From NCBI GenBank assembly GCA_018971765.1, contig JAGXAA010000004.1, forward strand, positions 1 through 25,839: a DNA stretch of 25,839 nucleotides. The letters run 5' to 3'. The notes under the pieces were generated by a model. That model had not been told where the DNA came from and did not search any database. It saw nothing but the letters and a program-made list of their open reading frames with translations. Made by a program: the position numbers and the translations under genes. Positions 1 through 5,806 of this stretch are shown here, piece after piece (position 1 is the stretch's first letter; every line of letters begins with the position of its first letter). Source of the stretch: Patescibacteria group bacterium (GTDB lineage: Bacteria > Patescibacteriota > Minisyncoccia > Phycocordibacterales > GWA1-40-21).

Positions 1-2
1 CA

Positions 3-572
3 GAAACCGTTCTTCCTACATATAAGATTGATGCGAAAAAACTTAAGAAAGAATACGAAAATATAGCAGGAAAAGATGATGAAAAATTGAAGAATTTAAA
101 ATCAGAAATAGAAAAAATAGAAGAGGGGGTGAAGACATACGGAGATTACAGAGACAAGGCAGAAGAAAGCAGGCACAAAGAAGCGTTGGAAAAAATTAAA
201 GAAATCAATCTTGCTAAAAATAAATATATTGAGGCTCAAGATAAATATGAAGAACTGGATACTGAAAATGACCAAGCGAAAATAAAAACAAGCAATAAGA
301 AAGTGCGACTGGACAAGCTTCAGAACCAATACAAAGACGCTTACACAACCAACCTTCCTTTCTATAGTTGGCTTCTGAGCGAGGAAGATAAAAATAATAA
401 AGTAAAAGGAAGTTTCGCTTTCTTGGACAAAATATTGCCTTCATACAAGAAAGCTGCGGCAGAGATAAGAAAAGGCAAGAAAACAGTTAAGGAACATTTA
501 GAAGAACTTCAGAAAGAAACAGGAGAAAAGAAAGAAGAGGGAGGGGAGAAAAAAGAAGAGAAGAAGATATAA
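3..572 (+). CDS. C-terminal part of a coiled-coil, Lys/Glu-rich protein (5' end outside window)
   Basis: The reading frame is open from the first bases of the window to the TAA at 570-572, so the true start lies upstream. A TTG at 87 could serve as a start, but nothing favours it, because coding continues in frame before it. The visible ~190 residues are almost all charged heptad-like helix (K/E/D rich), with a short aromatic interruption (LPFYSWLLSEED) about 75 residues before the end and a very polar tail of repeated KKEE/GGEKKEE. No signal peptide or membrane segment is visible in this part. It ends 21 bp before the next gene on the same strand and precedes PrgI/VirB4-like genes. It could be the cytoplasmic tail of a larger secretion-block protein, for example a VirB6-like membrane protein; that is inference only. 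I do not recognise the family. Confidence 0.75.
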   Translation, partial: ETVLPTYKIDAKKLKKEYENIAGKDDEKLKNLKSEIEKIEEGVKTYGDYRDKAEESRHKEALEKIKEINLAKNKYIEAQDKYEELDTENDQAKIKTSNKKVRLDKLQNQYKDAYTTNLPFYSWLLSEEDKNNKVKGSFAFLDKILPSYKKAAAEIRKGKKTVKEHLEELQKETGEKKEEGGEKKEEKKI

Positions 573-593
573 AATACAAATTTAATTAAAAAA

Positions 594-1529
594 ATGGACA
601 ATACTAAAGAAATCTTAAGAACTCAGTTTAACAAACTGCCTAAAGACATTCAAAACGCCATAATGTCTGTCAATTTGCGTTCAAAAATGGAACTTATAGC
701 AAGGAAAAACAATCTGCATATTGATCAGGCTCAAATCCTCGAAAATGAAACTGTTTTTGTGATGCTGGGGCTTGAGCACCCAAGCGATCTGGTTGAAAAC
801 ATCGTGAAAAATTTGGAAATTTCGGAAGAAAAAGCCGAGGCGATCGCGAAAGATATTAACAATGAGATTTTTTTGAAAATAAGAGAATCACTAAAAAAAA
901 TTTTTGAGGAAAGAGAGGGAACAGAAAGTGGCTTATTAAGAGGCAGTTTGTTAGGAAAGACGGGAGAAAAAACGACCGAAACAGAAATAGAAGAAATCCC
1001 GAGCAGAGAAGATATTTTGCGGGAGATTGAAGACAAAGAACGTCACAATTTGCCAACGGTTGGCAAGCCCGAGCTTCACTTGGAGATTAAGCCTCCGAGC
1101 GAGATTGTTGAAAAAACCGCGAGTTGGACAAACCACCCCCAAATAGAGCGAATCTCTTTTAAAAAAGGAGAAAGTGATGTCAAAGTTAAAATGGAAAAAG
1201 CGACCGAAACAAATCCCTTTAGAAATTCTGACGCGCTTGAACGGGAAAAAAAGATATTTGAAAGGGTAAACCGCATCCCAACACAGGAACAACCCGATAT
1301 TATTTCTGAATCAAAACGCTCCATGGAAACGAAGCGAGCAAGCGAAGAAGGCGCGCCGCAAGCGGAAACAATAAAAACAATGAGAAGCGATATTTTCAAA
1401 AGCAAAATGAGCGGAACGGTGAATGCCCCGAGGGAAACTATCGAGACAAATGATTCCAAATCGTCGCCTAAAATGAAGCCGTCGGATACTGGCAAAAAAA
1501 TTGACCCGTATAGGGAAGAAGTGAGGTAG
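594..1529 (+). CDS. Uncharacterised protein of the T4SS-like block: helical N-domain plus disordered tail
   Basis: 311 residues. The first ~105 form a compact, predicted all-helical domain (starting MDNTKEILRTQFNKLPKDI, with a VMLGLEHP segment near residue 60). The remaining ~200 are low complexity, rich in E, K, S, T and P, and look disordered. There is no signal peptide or membrane segment, so it is probably cytoplasmic. The ATG at 594 follows an A-rich leader without Shine-Dalgarno, like most genes here. From memory, similar N-domains occur next to VirB4-type genes in other Parcubacteria, but I cannot name a function. The last codons run into a 7-mer repeat array: the TAG stop at 1527-1529 is part of the first repeat unit. 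That suggests the array arose or landed exactly at the gene end and may have trimmed or replaced the original terminus. Confidence 0.8.
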   Translation: MDNTKEILRTQFNKLPKDIQNAIMSVNLRSKMELIARKNNLHIDQAQILENETVFVMLGLEHPSDLVENIVKNLEISEEKAEAIAKDINNEIFLKIRESLKKIFEEREGTESGLLRGSLLGKTGEKTTETEIEEIPSREDILREIEDKERHNLPTVGKPELHLEIKPPSEIVEKTASWTNHPQIERISFKKGESDVKVKMEKATETNPFRNSDALEREKKIFERVNRIPTQEQPDIISESKRSMETKRASEEGAPQAETIKTMRSDIFKSKMSGTVNAPRETIETNDSKSSPKMKPSDTGKKIDPYREEVR

Positions 1530-1564
1530 GTTATAGGTGTTAGGTAATAGGTAATAGGTTTAAA
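1523..1564 (+). repeat. Degenerate 7-mer tandem array A (GTWDTAG type)
   Basis: Reading in steps of seven from 1523 gives GAGGTAG, GTTATAG, GTGTTAG, GTAATAG, GTAATAG, GTTTAAA. The first unit contains the TAG stop of the upstream gene, and the last ends 6 bp before the ATG of the S23-type gene. Confidence 0.8.
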
Positions 1565-1570
1565 GAAGAA

Positions 1571-1950
1571 ATGGAAAACAAAATATATTCTCATAGGGAT
1601 TTAATGGTCTGGCAAAAAGCAATGGAGTTAGTTGTCGCAATCTATAATTTAACAAATAAATTTCCGAGAGAAGAAATTTACGGACTATCGTCTCAAATGA
1701 GAAGAGCCGTTGTTTCAATTCCGTCAAATATCGCTGAAGGAAAAAATGTGGAACGAGAAAGGATTATCGACAGTTTCTTGTTGTTGCGTACGGATCTGGA
1801 GCTGAACTGGAGACACAAATTGAAATAGCCAAAAGGTTATCTTTTGGCAATAATTTAAATTACGCTACAATAAATAAAGCACTTGAAGAAGTTATGAGAA
1901 TGTTGAACAAATTAATTTCTTCCCTAAAACCTAACACCCATAACCTATAA
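1571..1950 (+). pseudogene. Four-helix-bundle protein, S23/IVP family, frameshifted
   Basis: The first 63 or so codons from the ATG at 1571 match the family pattern: a start near YSHRDLMVWQKAMELV, then LSSQMRRAVVSIPSNIAEG. After ERER (about 1757-1761) the frame diverges and stops at 1826-1828 after 85 residues. Reading the -1-shifted frame from the GAT at 1762 restores the family C-terminus: DYRQFLVVAYGSGAELETQI, then EIAKRL and a helix ending LNKLISSLK, stopping at 1948-1950. Insertion of one base (for example an extra A in GAAAGG at 1757-1762) would join the two parts into a normal ~125-residue protein. The restored stop codon lies inside repeat array B. Family members are small helical bundles, often pentameric, of unclear role. 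The gene may be dead, or the missing base may be a sequencing or assembly error. Confidence 0.85.
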
Positions 1951-1957
1951 CCTAATC
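1924..1957 (-). repeat. Degenerate 7-mer tandem array B (inverted relative to A)
   Basis: Units on the plus strand are CTAAAAC, CTAACAC, CCATAAC, CTATAAC, then CTAATC directly followed by the prgI ATG at 1958. Read on the minus strand these are the same GTTATAG/GTGTTAG/GTTTTAG words as array A. The array overlaps the restored 3' end of the S23-type gene and leaves no leader for a ribosome binding site in front of prgI. Confidence 0.8.
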
Positions 1958-2389
1958 ATGCGTTTCCAAGTCCCTCAATTTATTGAAATAGAAGACAAGA
2001 TATTCGGGCCTTTGACCTTGAAGCAATTCATTTATCTCGCCGGCGGAGGCGGAATTTCTTACGTCATTTACGCCATCGTTCCTTACTTTATCGTCGCCGT
2101 ATTTCTTATAATACCGGTGGCGCTTTTCTCCCTTGCTTTGGCTTTCTACAAAGTCAACGGCAAGCCATTCATTTTTATAGTTGAGTCGGCCGTAAAATAC
2201 GCGCTGGGCAACAAGCTTTATCTTTGGGAAAAAAGAGAGAAGCGAGTAACGAAAAAAGAAAGCGGCGGCAAAGAAGAAACGGCTCTCCTAAAGGTGCCAA
2301 AATTGTCGGAAAGCAAACTCAAAGACCTCACGTGGAGCTTGGACATAAAAGAAAACCTGAGTCCGATTACGAGGGAGAAGAGGTTTTAG
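1958..2389 (+). CDS. PrgI family membrane protein of the T4SS-like block
   Basis: 143 residues. The opening MRFQVPQFIEIEDKIFGPLT is the typical start of PrgI family proteins (Pfam PrgI), followed by two adjacent hydrophobic segments at about residues 22-42 and 44-66 and then a conserved-looking stretch with KVNGKPF and a LYLW motif (near residues 89-93). The remainder (about 95-143) is a charged cytoplasmic tail. PrgI-like proteins accompany VirB4 ATPases in Gram-positive and CPR type IV secretion-like loci and are thought to be VirB3-like inner-membrane components. The ATG at 1958 touches repeat array B, so no Shine-Dalgarno is present. The next gene starts 282 bp downstream, after a palindrome and a second repeat array, which is unusual spacing inside such an operon. 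Confidence 0.85.
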   Translation: MRFQVPQFIEIEDKIFGPLTLKQFIYLAGGGGISYVIYAIVPYFIVAVFLIIPVALFSLALAFYKVNGKPFIFIVESAVKYALGNKLYLWEKREKRVTKKESGGKEETALLKVPKLSESKLKDLTWSLDIKENLSPITREKRF

Positions 2390-2435
2390 ACAATAATTTG
2401 CAGGTTCCAGAAAAAATAAGATTGAGAATATCCAT

Positions 2436-2537
2436 GAATTGCGAAACGGAAAAATTTATAGTCTGGTTGAGCAAAAACACCTTAAAAAACAAAGAGTGTT
2501 TGCGACCCGAGGACTTAATTTTTTCGTTTCGCAATTC
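2436..2537. repeat. Long palindrome, copy 1 of a two-copy family
   Basis: The left arm 2436-2456 (GAATTGCGAAACGGAAAAATT) pairs with the right arm 2517-2537 with a single G-T mismatch. Inside, GCAAAAACAC and GTGTTTGC can pair imperfectly, and the interior GCGACCCGAGGAC is shared with copy 2 at 5646-5752. The sequence just outside the arms (ATGAATTG before, CAATTCAAAG after) is also conserved between the copies. It lies between prgI and the VirB4-N-like gene. Confidence 0.8.
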
Positions 2538-2573
2538 AAAGAATATATTAAAAGCAAGAAAGATTTAAAAATA

Positions 2574-2582
2574 TGTTATAAT
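2574..2582 (+). promoter_or_regulatory. Extended -10 promoter candidate upstream of the VirB4 genes
   Basis: TGTTATAAT matches the extended -10 consensus (TGN-TATAAT) perfectly. It lies just after palindrome copy 1 and ~90 bp before the ATG at 2672. No convincing -35 is visible. The palindrome may have brought or flank a promoter for the downstream pair of genes. Confidence 0.5.
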
Positions 2583-2629
2583 TTTTGAAAGTTGCGGGTT
2601 GTTGTTTTAAAACCCTCTTCGCTCTCGCC

Positions 2630-2671
2630 CTAAAACCTAACGCCTGCAACCTAAAATCTATAACCTAAAAA
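2630..2671 (-). repeat. Degenerate 7-mer tandem array C, ending exactly at a start codon
   Basis: Six units in steps of seven on the plus strand: CTAAAAC, CTAACGC, CTGCAAC, CTAAAAT, CTATAAC, CTAAAAA. The last base of the sixth unit is immediately followed by the ATG at 2672. The orientation is the same as array B. Confidence 0.8.
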
Positions 2672-3316
2672 ATGCCAACCGCAAAAAAATCAAAAGCGAC
2701 GCAGGATTTTGTCCCGATAAAAGAAGTTAGGGACGGCGTTGTCATTCTGAAAAACAATTCAATGCGGGCAATCGTTATGGCGTCCTCTCTCAATTTTGCC
2801 CTGAAATCCGCAGATGAACAAAATTCCATAATTTATCAATTTCAGAATTTTCTCAATTCGCTTGATTTCCCGATCCAAATATTCATTCAGTCCAGAAAGC
2901 TGGACATAAGGCCGTACATAGCCCTGCTTGAAGACCGCTACAAAGATCAACTGAACGACCTTATGAAAATCCAAATAAGGGAATACATAGAATTCATAAA
3001 GAATTTCACGGCAAATTCAAACATAATGACAAAAAGTTTTTTTGTCGTCATTCCTTACGACCCCCCTTTGATAGGAGCCAAGTCGAAAATAATGGGCGGA
3101 ATTCTTGGAAGTAAAAACGGTTCCGTTTCTGCCAAAGAAAAGAGCGGCAGTTTTGAAGAGTTTCGAACTCAGCTGGACCAAAGAGTTTCCGTGGTGGAGC
3201 AAGGCCTTGCGAGCGCGGGAATAAGAACGATAGGGCTGGGGACGGAAGAGACGGTGGAGCTTTTTTACAAACTGTTCAATCCGGGCGATACGGAAAAGCC
3301 GATTCAAATGAATTAG
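2672..3316 (+). CDS. VirB4/TraC N-terminal-domain-like protein (separate polypeptide)
   Basis: 214 residues with no Walker motifs, no signal peptide and no clear membrane segment. The pattern FVPIKEVRDGVVILKNNSMR followed by an alternating beta/alpha region (LNFALKSADEQ, QIFIQSRKLDI, FFVVIPYDPP) resembles the N-terminal recognition domain that precedes the ATPase domain in VirB4/TraC/TrbE proteins. In CPR genomes this domain is commonly encoded as its own gene directly before the ATPase, as here (21-bp gap). It probably works with the ATPase at the inner face of the membrane. The ATG at 2672 directly follows repeat array C, so there is no Shine-Dalgarno. The call rests on fold-like pattern and position, not on a catalytic motif. 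Confidence 0.65.
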   Translation: MPTAKKSKATQDFVPIKEVRDGVVILKNNSMRAIVMASSLNFALKSADEQNSIIYQFQNFLNSLDFPIQIFIQSRKLDIRPYIALLEDRYKDQLNDLMKIQIREYIEFIKNFTANSNIMTKSFFVVIPYDPPLIGAKSKIMGGILGSKNGSVSAKEKSGSFEEFRTQLDQRVSVVEQGLASAGIRTIGLGTEETVELFYKLFNPGDTEKPIQMN

Positions 3317-3337
3317 GATCGGCTTCAATGAATATTT

Positions 3338-5152
3338 ATGGAATTTTTAAATAAATTGCTGGGCAAAAAAGAAAAGGAGGTTGAAATTTCTTCAATCCTG
3401 CCGCAAGAAATATACGAGGCGGGGGTCTTGGAGCTTCAAGACATCATCGCGCCGTCCGCCCTGAAAATAAGCCCGAAAGGGTTGAATTTGGGAGAGAAAA
3501 TCACCAGGACTTTCTTTATAATTTCTTATCCGAGATACCTGTCGGAAAGCTGGTTTTCTCCCGTTATAAATTTGGACAAGGTTTTTGACATTTCAATATA
3601 CATTCAGCCGATTGAAACGGAAAAAATGCTCCGCCAATTCCAGAAAAAGGTGGCGGAAGTTCAAAGCCAGATCAACGAAAGGGAGAGGAAAGGGCTGGTT
3701 CGCGACCCGATACTGGACACCGCTTACGGAGATTTGGAAAGCTTGAGGGACAACCTTCAGCAAGCTCAAGAAAAACTTTTTGACGTCGCCGTCTACATCG
3801 GCATCTACGGAGACAGCGAAGGAGAGCTTGATAAAATAGAATCGGAAATAAAAACAATTCTTGAGTCAAAACTTGTCTATCTGAAACCCGCTCTCTTTCA
3901 GCAGGAACAGGGGTACAAAAGCGTTTTGCCGATAGCCACCGATGAGCTTAGCGTCCGTTCAAAATTAAATTCTTTGCCGCTTTCCAGCTTATTCCCCTTC
4001 ATTTCTTTCGACCTTACTTCGGACAAAGGCATACTTTACGGAATAAACAGGCACAATTCCAGTCTTGTCCTTTTCGACCGATTTTCTCTGGAAAATTACA
4101 ATTCCATAATCTTCGCCAAATCCGGATCCGGCAAATCTTACGCCGCCAAGCTCGAGATATTGAGGACTCTTATGTTTGACGTGGAGGTTATCGTCATTGA
4201 CCCTGAAAGGGAGTACGAGTATATGGCTGAAGCGACCGGCGGCAAATATTTCAACATCTCGCTTAATTCCAACAATCACATAAATCCTTTCGACTTGCCG
4301 GCGGCGAGAGAAGACGAGTCGCCCGCCGATGTTTTGAGATCGAACATAATCAACCTCGTGGGACTTTTCAGAATAATGCTCGGGGGACTGACGCCGGAAG
4401 AAGACGCCATAATCGACCGCGCGATAAGCGAAACCTACGCCCTCAAAGACATCACCGCCGACTCTGATTTTTCAAACATCGAACCGCCTCTTCTCTCCGA
4501 TTTTGAGCTGGTGCTCGCCGGAATGGAGGGGGCGGAATCGCTTGTCCAAAAACTGTCAAAATACACCAAGGGAACATGGGCGGGATTCATCAATCGGCCC
4601 ACAAATGTGGACATTAACAGCAAATTCATCGTCTTTTCCATAAGAGACATGGAAGACGAGCTTAAGCCCGTGGCGATGTATATTGTCACGCATTTCATCT
4701 GGAACGCCATAAGGAAAAATTTGAAGAAACGGCTTATGGTCATTGACGAGGCGTGGTGGATGATGAAGTCGGAGGACACGGCGTCATTTTTGTTCAGCTT
4801 GGCGAAAAGGGGACGAAAATATTATCTGGGGGTCGCGACCATCACTCAAGATGTGGACGATTTTCTAAAATCTCCTTACGGTCTGCCCATCATTACCAAC
4901 TCGTCCATCCAAGTGTTGTTGAAACAATCGCCGTCCACGGTGGACAATCTTCAGAGAATATTCAACCTTACGGAAGAAGAAAAATATCTTTTGCTTGAAT
5001 CCGATGTCGGGGAAGGGATTTTCTTCGTCGGGTTAAAGCATGTGGCGATTAAAATAATCGCCTCCTATACCGAGGACCAGATAATAACTTCCGACCCTTC
5101 GCAGCTTTTGGCGATAAAGAAAGCGAAGGAGGAGATGGAGGCGGCGGGGTAG
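3338..5152 (+). CDS. virB4: VirB4/TraC-family secretion ATPase
   Basis: 604 residues. An N-terminal ~230-residue region includes a long coiled-coil stretch (about residues 100-150, QFQKKVAEVQSQINERERKG). It is followed by a RecA-like motor domain with Walker A AKSGSGKS (about 260-267, Lys266) and Walker B LMVIDEAWW (Asp470, Glu471). IDPEREYEY after the first strand, and HINPFDLP, are typical of VirB4/TraC proteins. This cytoplasmic ATPase energises pilus assembly or substrate transport at the inner membrane. It lies 21 bp after the VirB4 N-domain-like gene and upstream of the VirB2-like pilin. The length is shorter than classical VirB4 (~800 residues), consistent with the N-domain being a separate gene. 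Codon use is more GC-rich than dnaA/dnaN. No partner VirD4 or VirB11 ATPase is seen in the window. Confidence 0.92.
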   Translation: MEFLNKLLGKKEKEVEISSILPQEIYEAGVLELQDIIAPSALKISPKGLNLGEKITRTFFIISYPRYLSESWFSPVINLDKVFDISIYIQPIETEKMLRQFQKKVAEVQSQINERERKGLVRDPILDTAYGDLESLRDNLQQAQEKLFDVAVYIGIYGDSEGELDKIESEIKTILESKLVYLKPALFQQEQGYKSVLPIATDELSVRSKLNSLPLSSLFPFISFDLTSDKGILYGINRHNSSLVLFDRFSLENYNSIIFAKSGSGKSYAAKLEILRTLMFDVEVIVIDPEREYEYMAEATGGKYFNISLNSNNHINPFDLPAAREDESPADVLRSNIINLVGLFRIMLGGLTPEEDAIIDRAISETYALKDITADSDFSNIEPPLLSDFELVLAGMEGAESLVQKLSKYTKGTWAGFINRPTNVDINSKFIVFSIRDMEDELKPVAMYIVTHFIWNAIRKNLKKRLMVIDEAWWMMKSEDTASFLFSLAKRGRKYYLGVATITQDVDDFLKSPYGLPIITNSSIQVLLKQSPSTVDNLQRIFNLTEEEKYLLLESDVGEGIFFVGLKHVAIKIIASYTEDQIITSDPSQLLAIKKAKEEMEAAG

Positions 5153-5165
5153 CAGAGAGGGGAAG

Positions 5166-5200
5166 GTTTTAGGTGTTGGGTTATAGGTTTTAGGTAAAAA
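5166..5200 (+). repeat. Degenerate 7-mer tandem array D (solo)
   Basis: Units GTTTTAG, GTGTTGG, GTTATAG, GTTTTAG, GTAAAAA in steps of seven, between the virB4 stop (5152) and the next ATG (5214). It has the same word family as arrays A-C, here in plus orientation and without an inverted partner nearby. Confidence 0.8.
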
Positions 5201-5213
5201 AAAACTAAAGGCA

Positions 5214-5615
5214 ATGAAGACTGAAGGAATAAGCAAAATGACAATGGGAATGATGATTGCCGTCGCTGTTTTTATTGACGCGGTTCAGGCCGGAGTAAAC
5301 TTGATGGATGCCATTCCTTATGTTGGTCTCATATTATCATCTGTGATCAGCGACGGGATCAGTATTTTCGCGTTTCTTACTTTTTTTCTGTGGTTTCATT
5401 TGGCGGGGTTGAAATTTAACTCAAAGATAGCGGCTTCGACCGTTGGAGCTTTTTTTATAGAACTTATACCCGTATTAAACGCGCTGCCGGCTTGGACTCT
5501 TTCCGTAACTACCACCCTTCTCTTCTTCCAAGTCAAAGAAGTCGCCGACAAGGTTGCTCCCGAAGCGACAAAAATCATCAGGAAGATCGCCGAAAGCGAC
5601 AGTAAGGCGGCTTGA
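5214..5615 (+). CDS. Small membrane protein of the T4SS-like block
   Basis: 133 residues with hydrophobic segments at about residues 9-28, 40-65 and 75-108, ending in a charged tail (KEVADKVAPEATKIIRKIAE). There is no cleavable signal peptide and no catalytic motif. It starts 14 bp after repeat array D and lies between virB4 and the secreted Ig-like gene on the same strand. Position and topology suggest a structural membrane component of the machine, but I do not recognise the family, so the role is inferred from context only. Confidence 0.7.
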   Translation: MKTEGISKMTMGMMIAVAVFIDAVQAGVNLMDAIPYVGLILSSVISDGISIFAFLTFFLWFHLAGLKFNSKIAASTVGAFFIELIPVLNALPAWTLSVTTTLLFFQVKEVADKVAPEATKIIRKIAESDSKAA

Positions 5616-5645
5616 AAATTAGCCGATATTGAACTTATTGCTCAT

Positions 5646-5752
5646 GAATTGCGAAATGCAAAATTTACGGGTCTATTGAGCAAAAACACCTTGAAGAAAG
5701 ACAAAGAGTTTTTGCGACCCGAGGACGACTTAAATTTTGCATTTCGCAATTC
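5646..5752. repeat. Long palindrome, copy 2 of a two-copy family
   Basis: The 22-nt arms 5646-5667 (from GAATTGCGAAATGC) and 5731-5752 are perfect reverse complements. Nested inside are CGGGTC/GACCCG and GCAAAAAC/GTTTTTGC, giving a nearly continuous hairpin with a ~20-nt loop. Compared with copy 1 (2436-2537), the 12th arm pair is T-A here and C-G there, a compensatory change. It lies between the small membrane protein and the Ig-like gene. Confidence 0.85.
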
Positions 5753-5761
5753 AAAGCATTG

Positions 5762-5770
5762 TGGTAAAAT
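5762..5770 (+). promoter_or_regulatory. Extended -10 promoter candidate after palindrome copy 2
   Basis: TGGTAAAAT fits an extended -10 and lies 10 bp after the right arm of the palindrome and ~36 bp before the ATG at 5807. A TTTCGC 17 bp upstream, inside the palindrome arm, could act as a weak -35. Copy 1 of the palindrome is likewise followed by an extended -10. Confidence 0.4.
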
Positions 5771-5806
5771 AACGCCAGTTTAAAATACCGCCCGTTAAAA
5801 ATTTTA

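Larger units (their letters stand above)
1523..1957. mobile_element. Putative compact element: S23-type gene between inverted 7-mer arrays
   Basis: A left array of degenerate 7-mers (1523-1564, units GTTATAG, GTGTTAG, GTAATAG, GTAATAG, GTTTAAA) and a right array in opposite orientation (1924-1957, units CTAAAAC, CTAACAC, CCATAAC, CTATAAC) bracket one small gene for a four-helix-bundle protein of the S23/IVP family. That family is known from intervening sequences inserted in bacterial 23S rRNA genes, and its fold resembles the Avd accessory protein of diversity-generating retroelements. The unit sits between two genes of an otherwise consecutive block, and its arrays supply the stop codon of the upstream gene and run up to the ATG of prgI. 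No transposase or reverse transcriptase is encoded. Mobility is inferred from the symmetry and from the other array copies at 2630, 5166, 15754 and 15818. Confidence 0.5.

Noticed and set aside
87..89. TTG at 87 as the start of the first gene
   Set aside because: The frame is open to the window edge with the same coiled-coil composition, so the gene is cut by the window rather than starting here.
2224..2568. Open frame of 114 codons on the plus strand
   Set aside because: It overlaps the end of prgI in another frame and then runs through the palindrome; composition is not protein-like and it has no start context.
5166..5200. Heptamer arrays as intrinsic terminators
   Set aside because: A single array has no self-complementary stem and no T-run; only the paired arrays E and F can fold.
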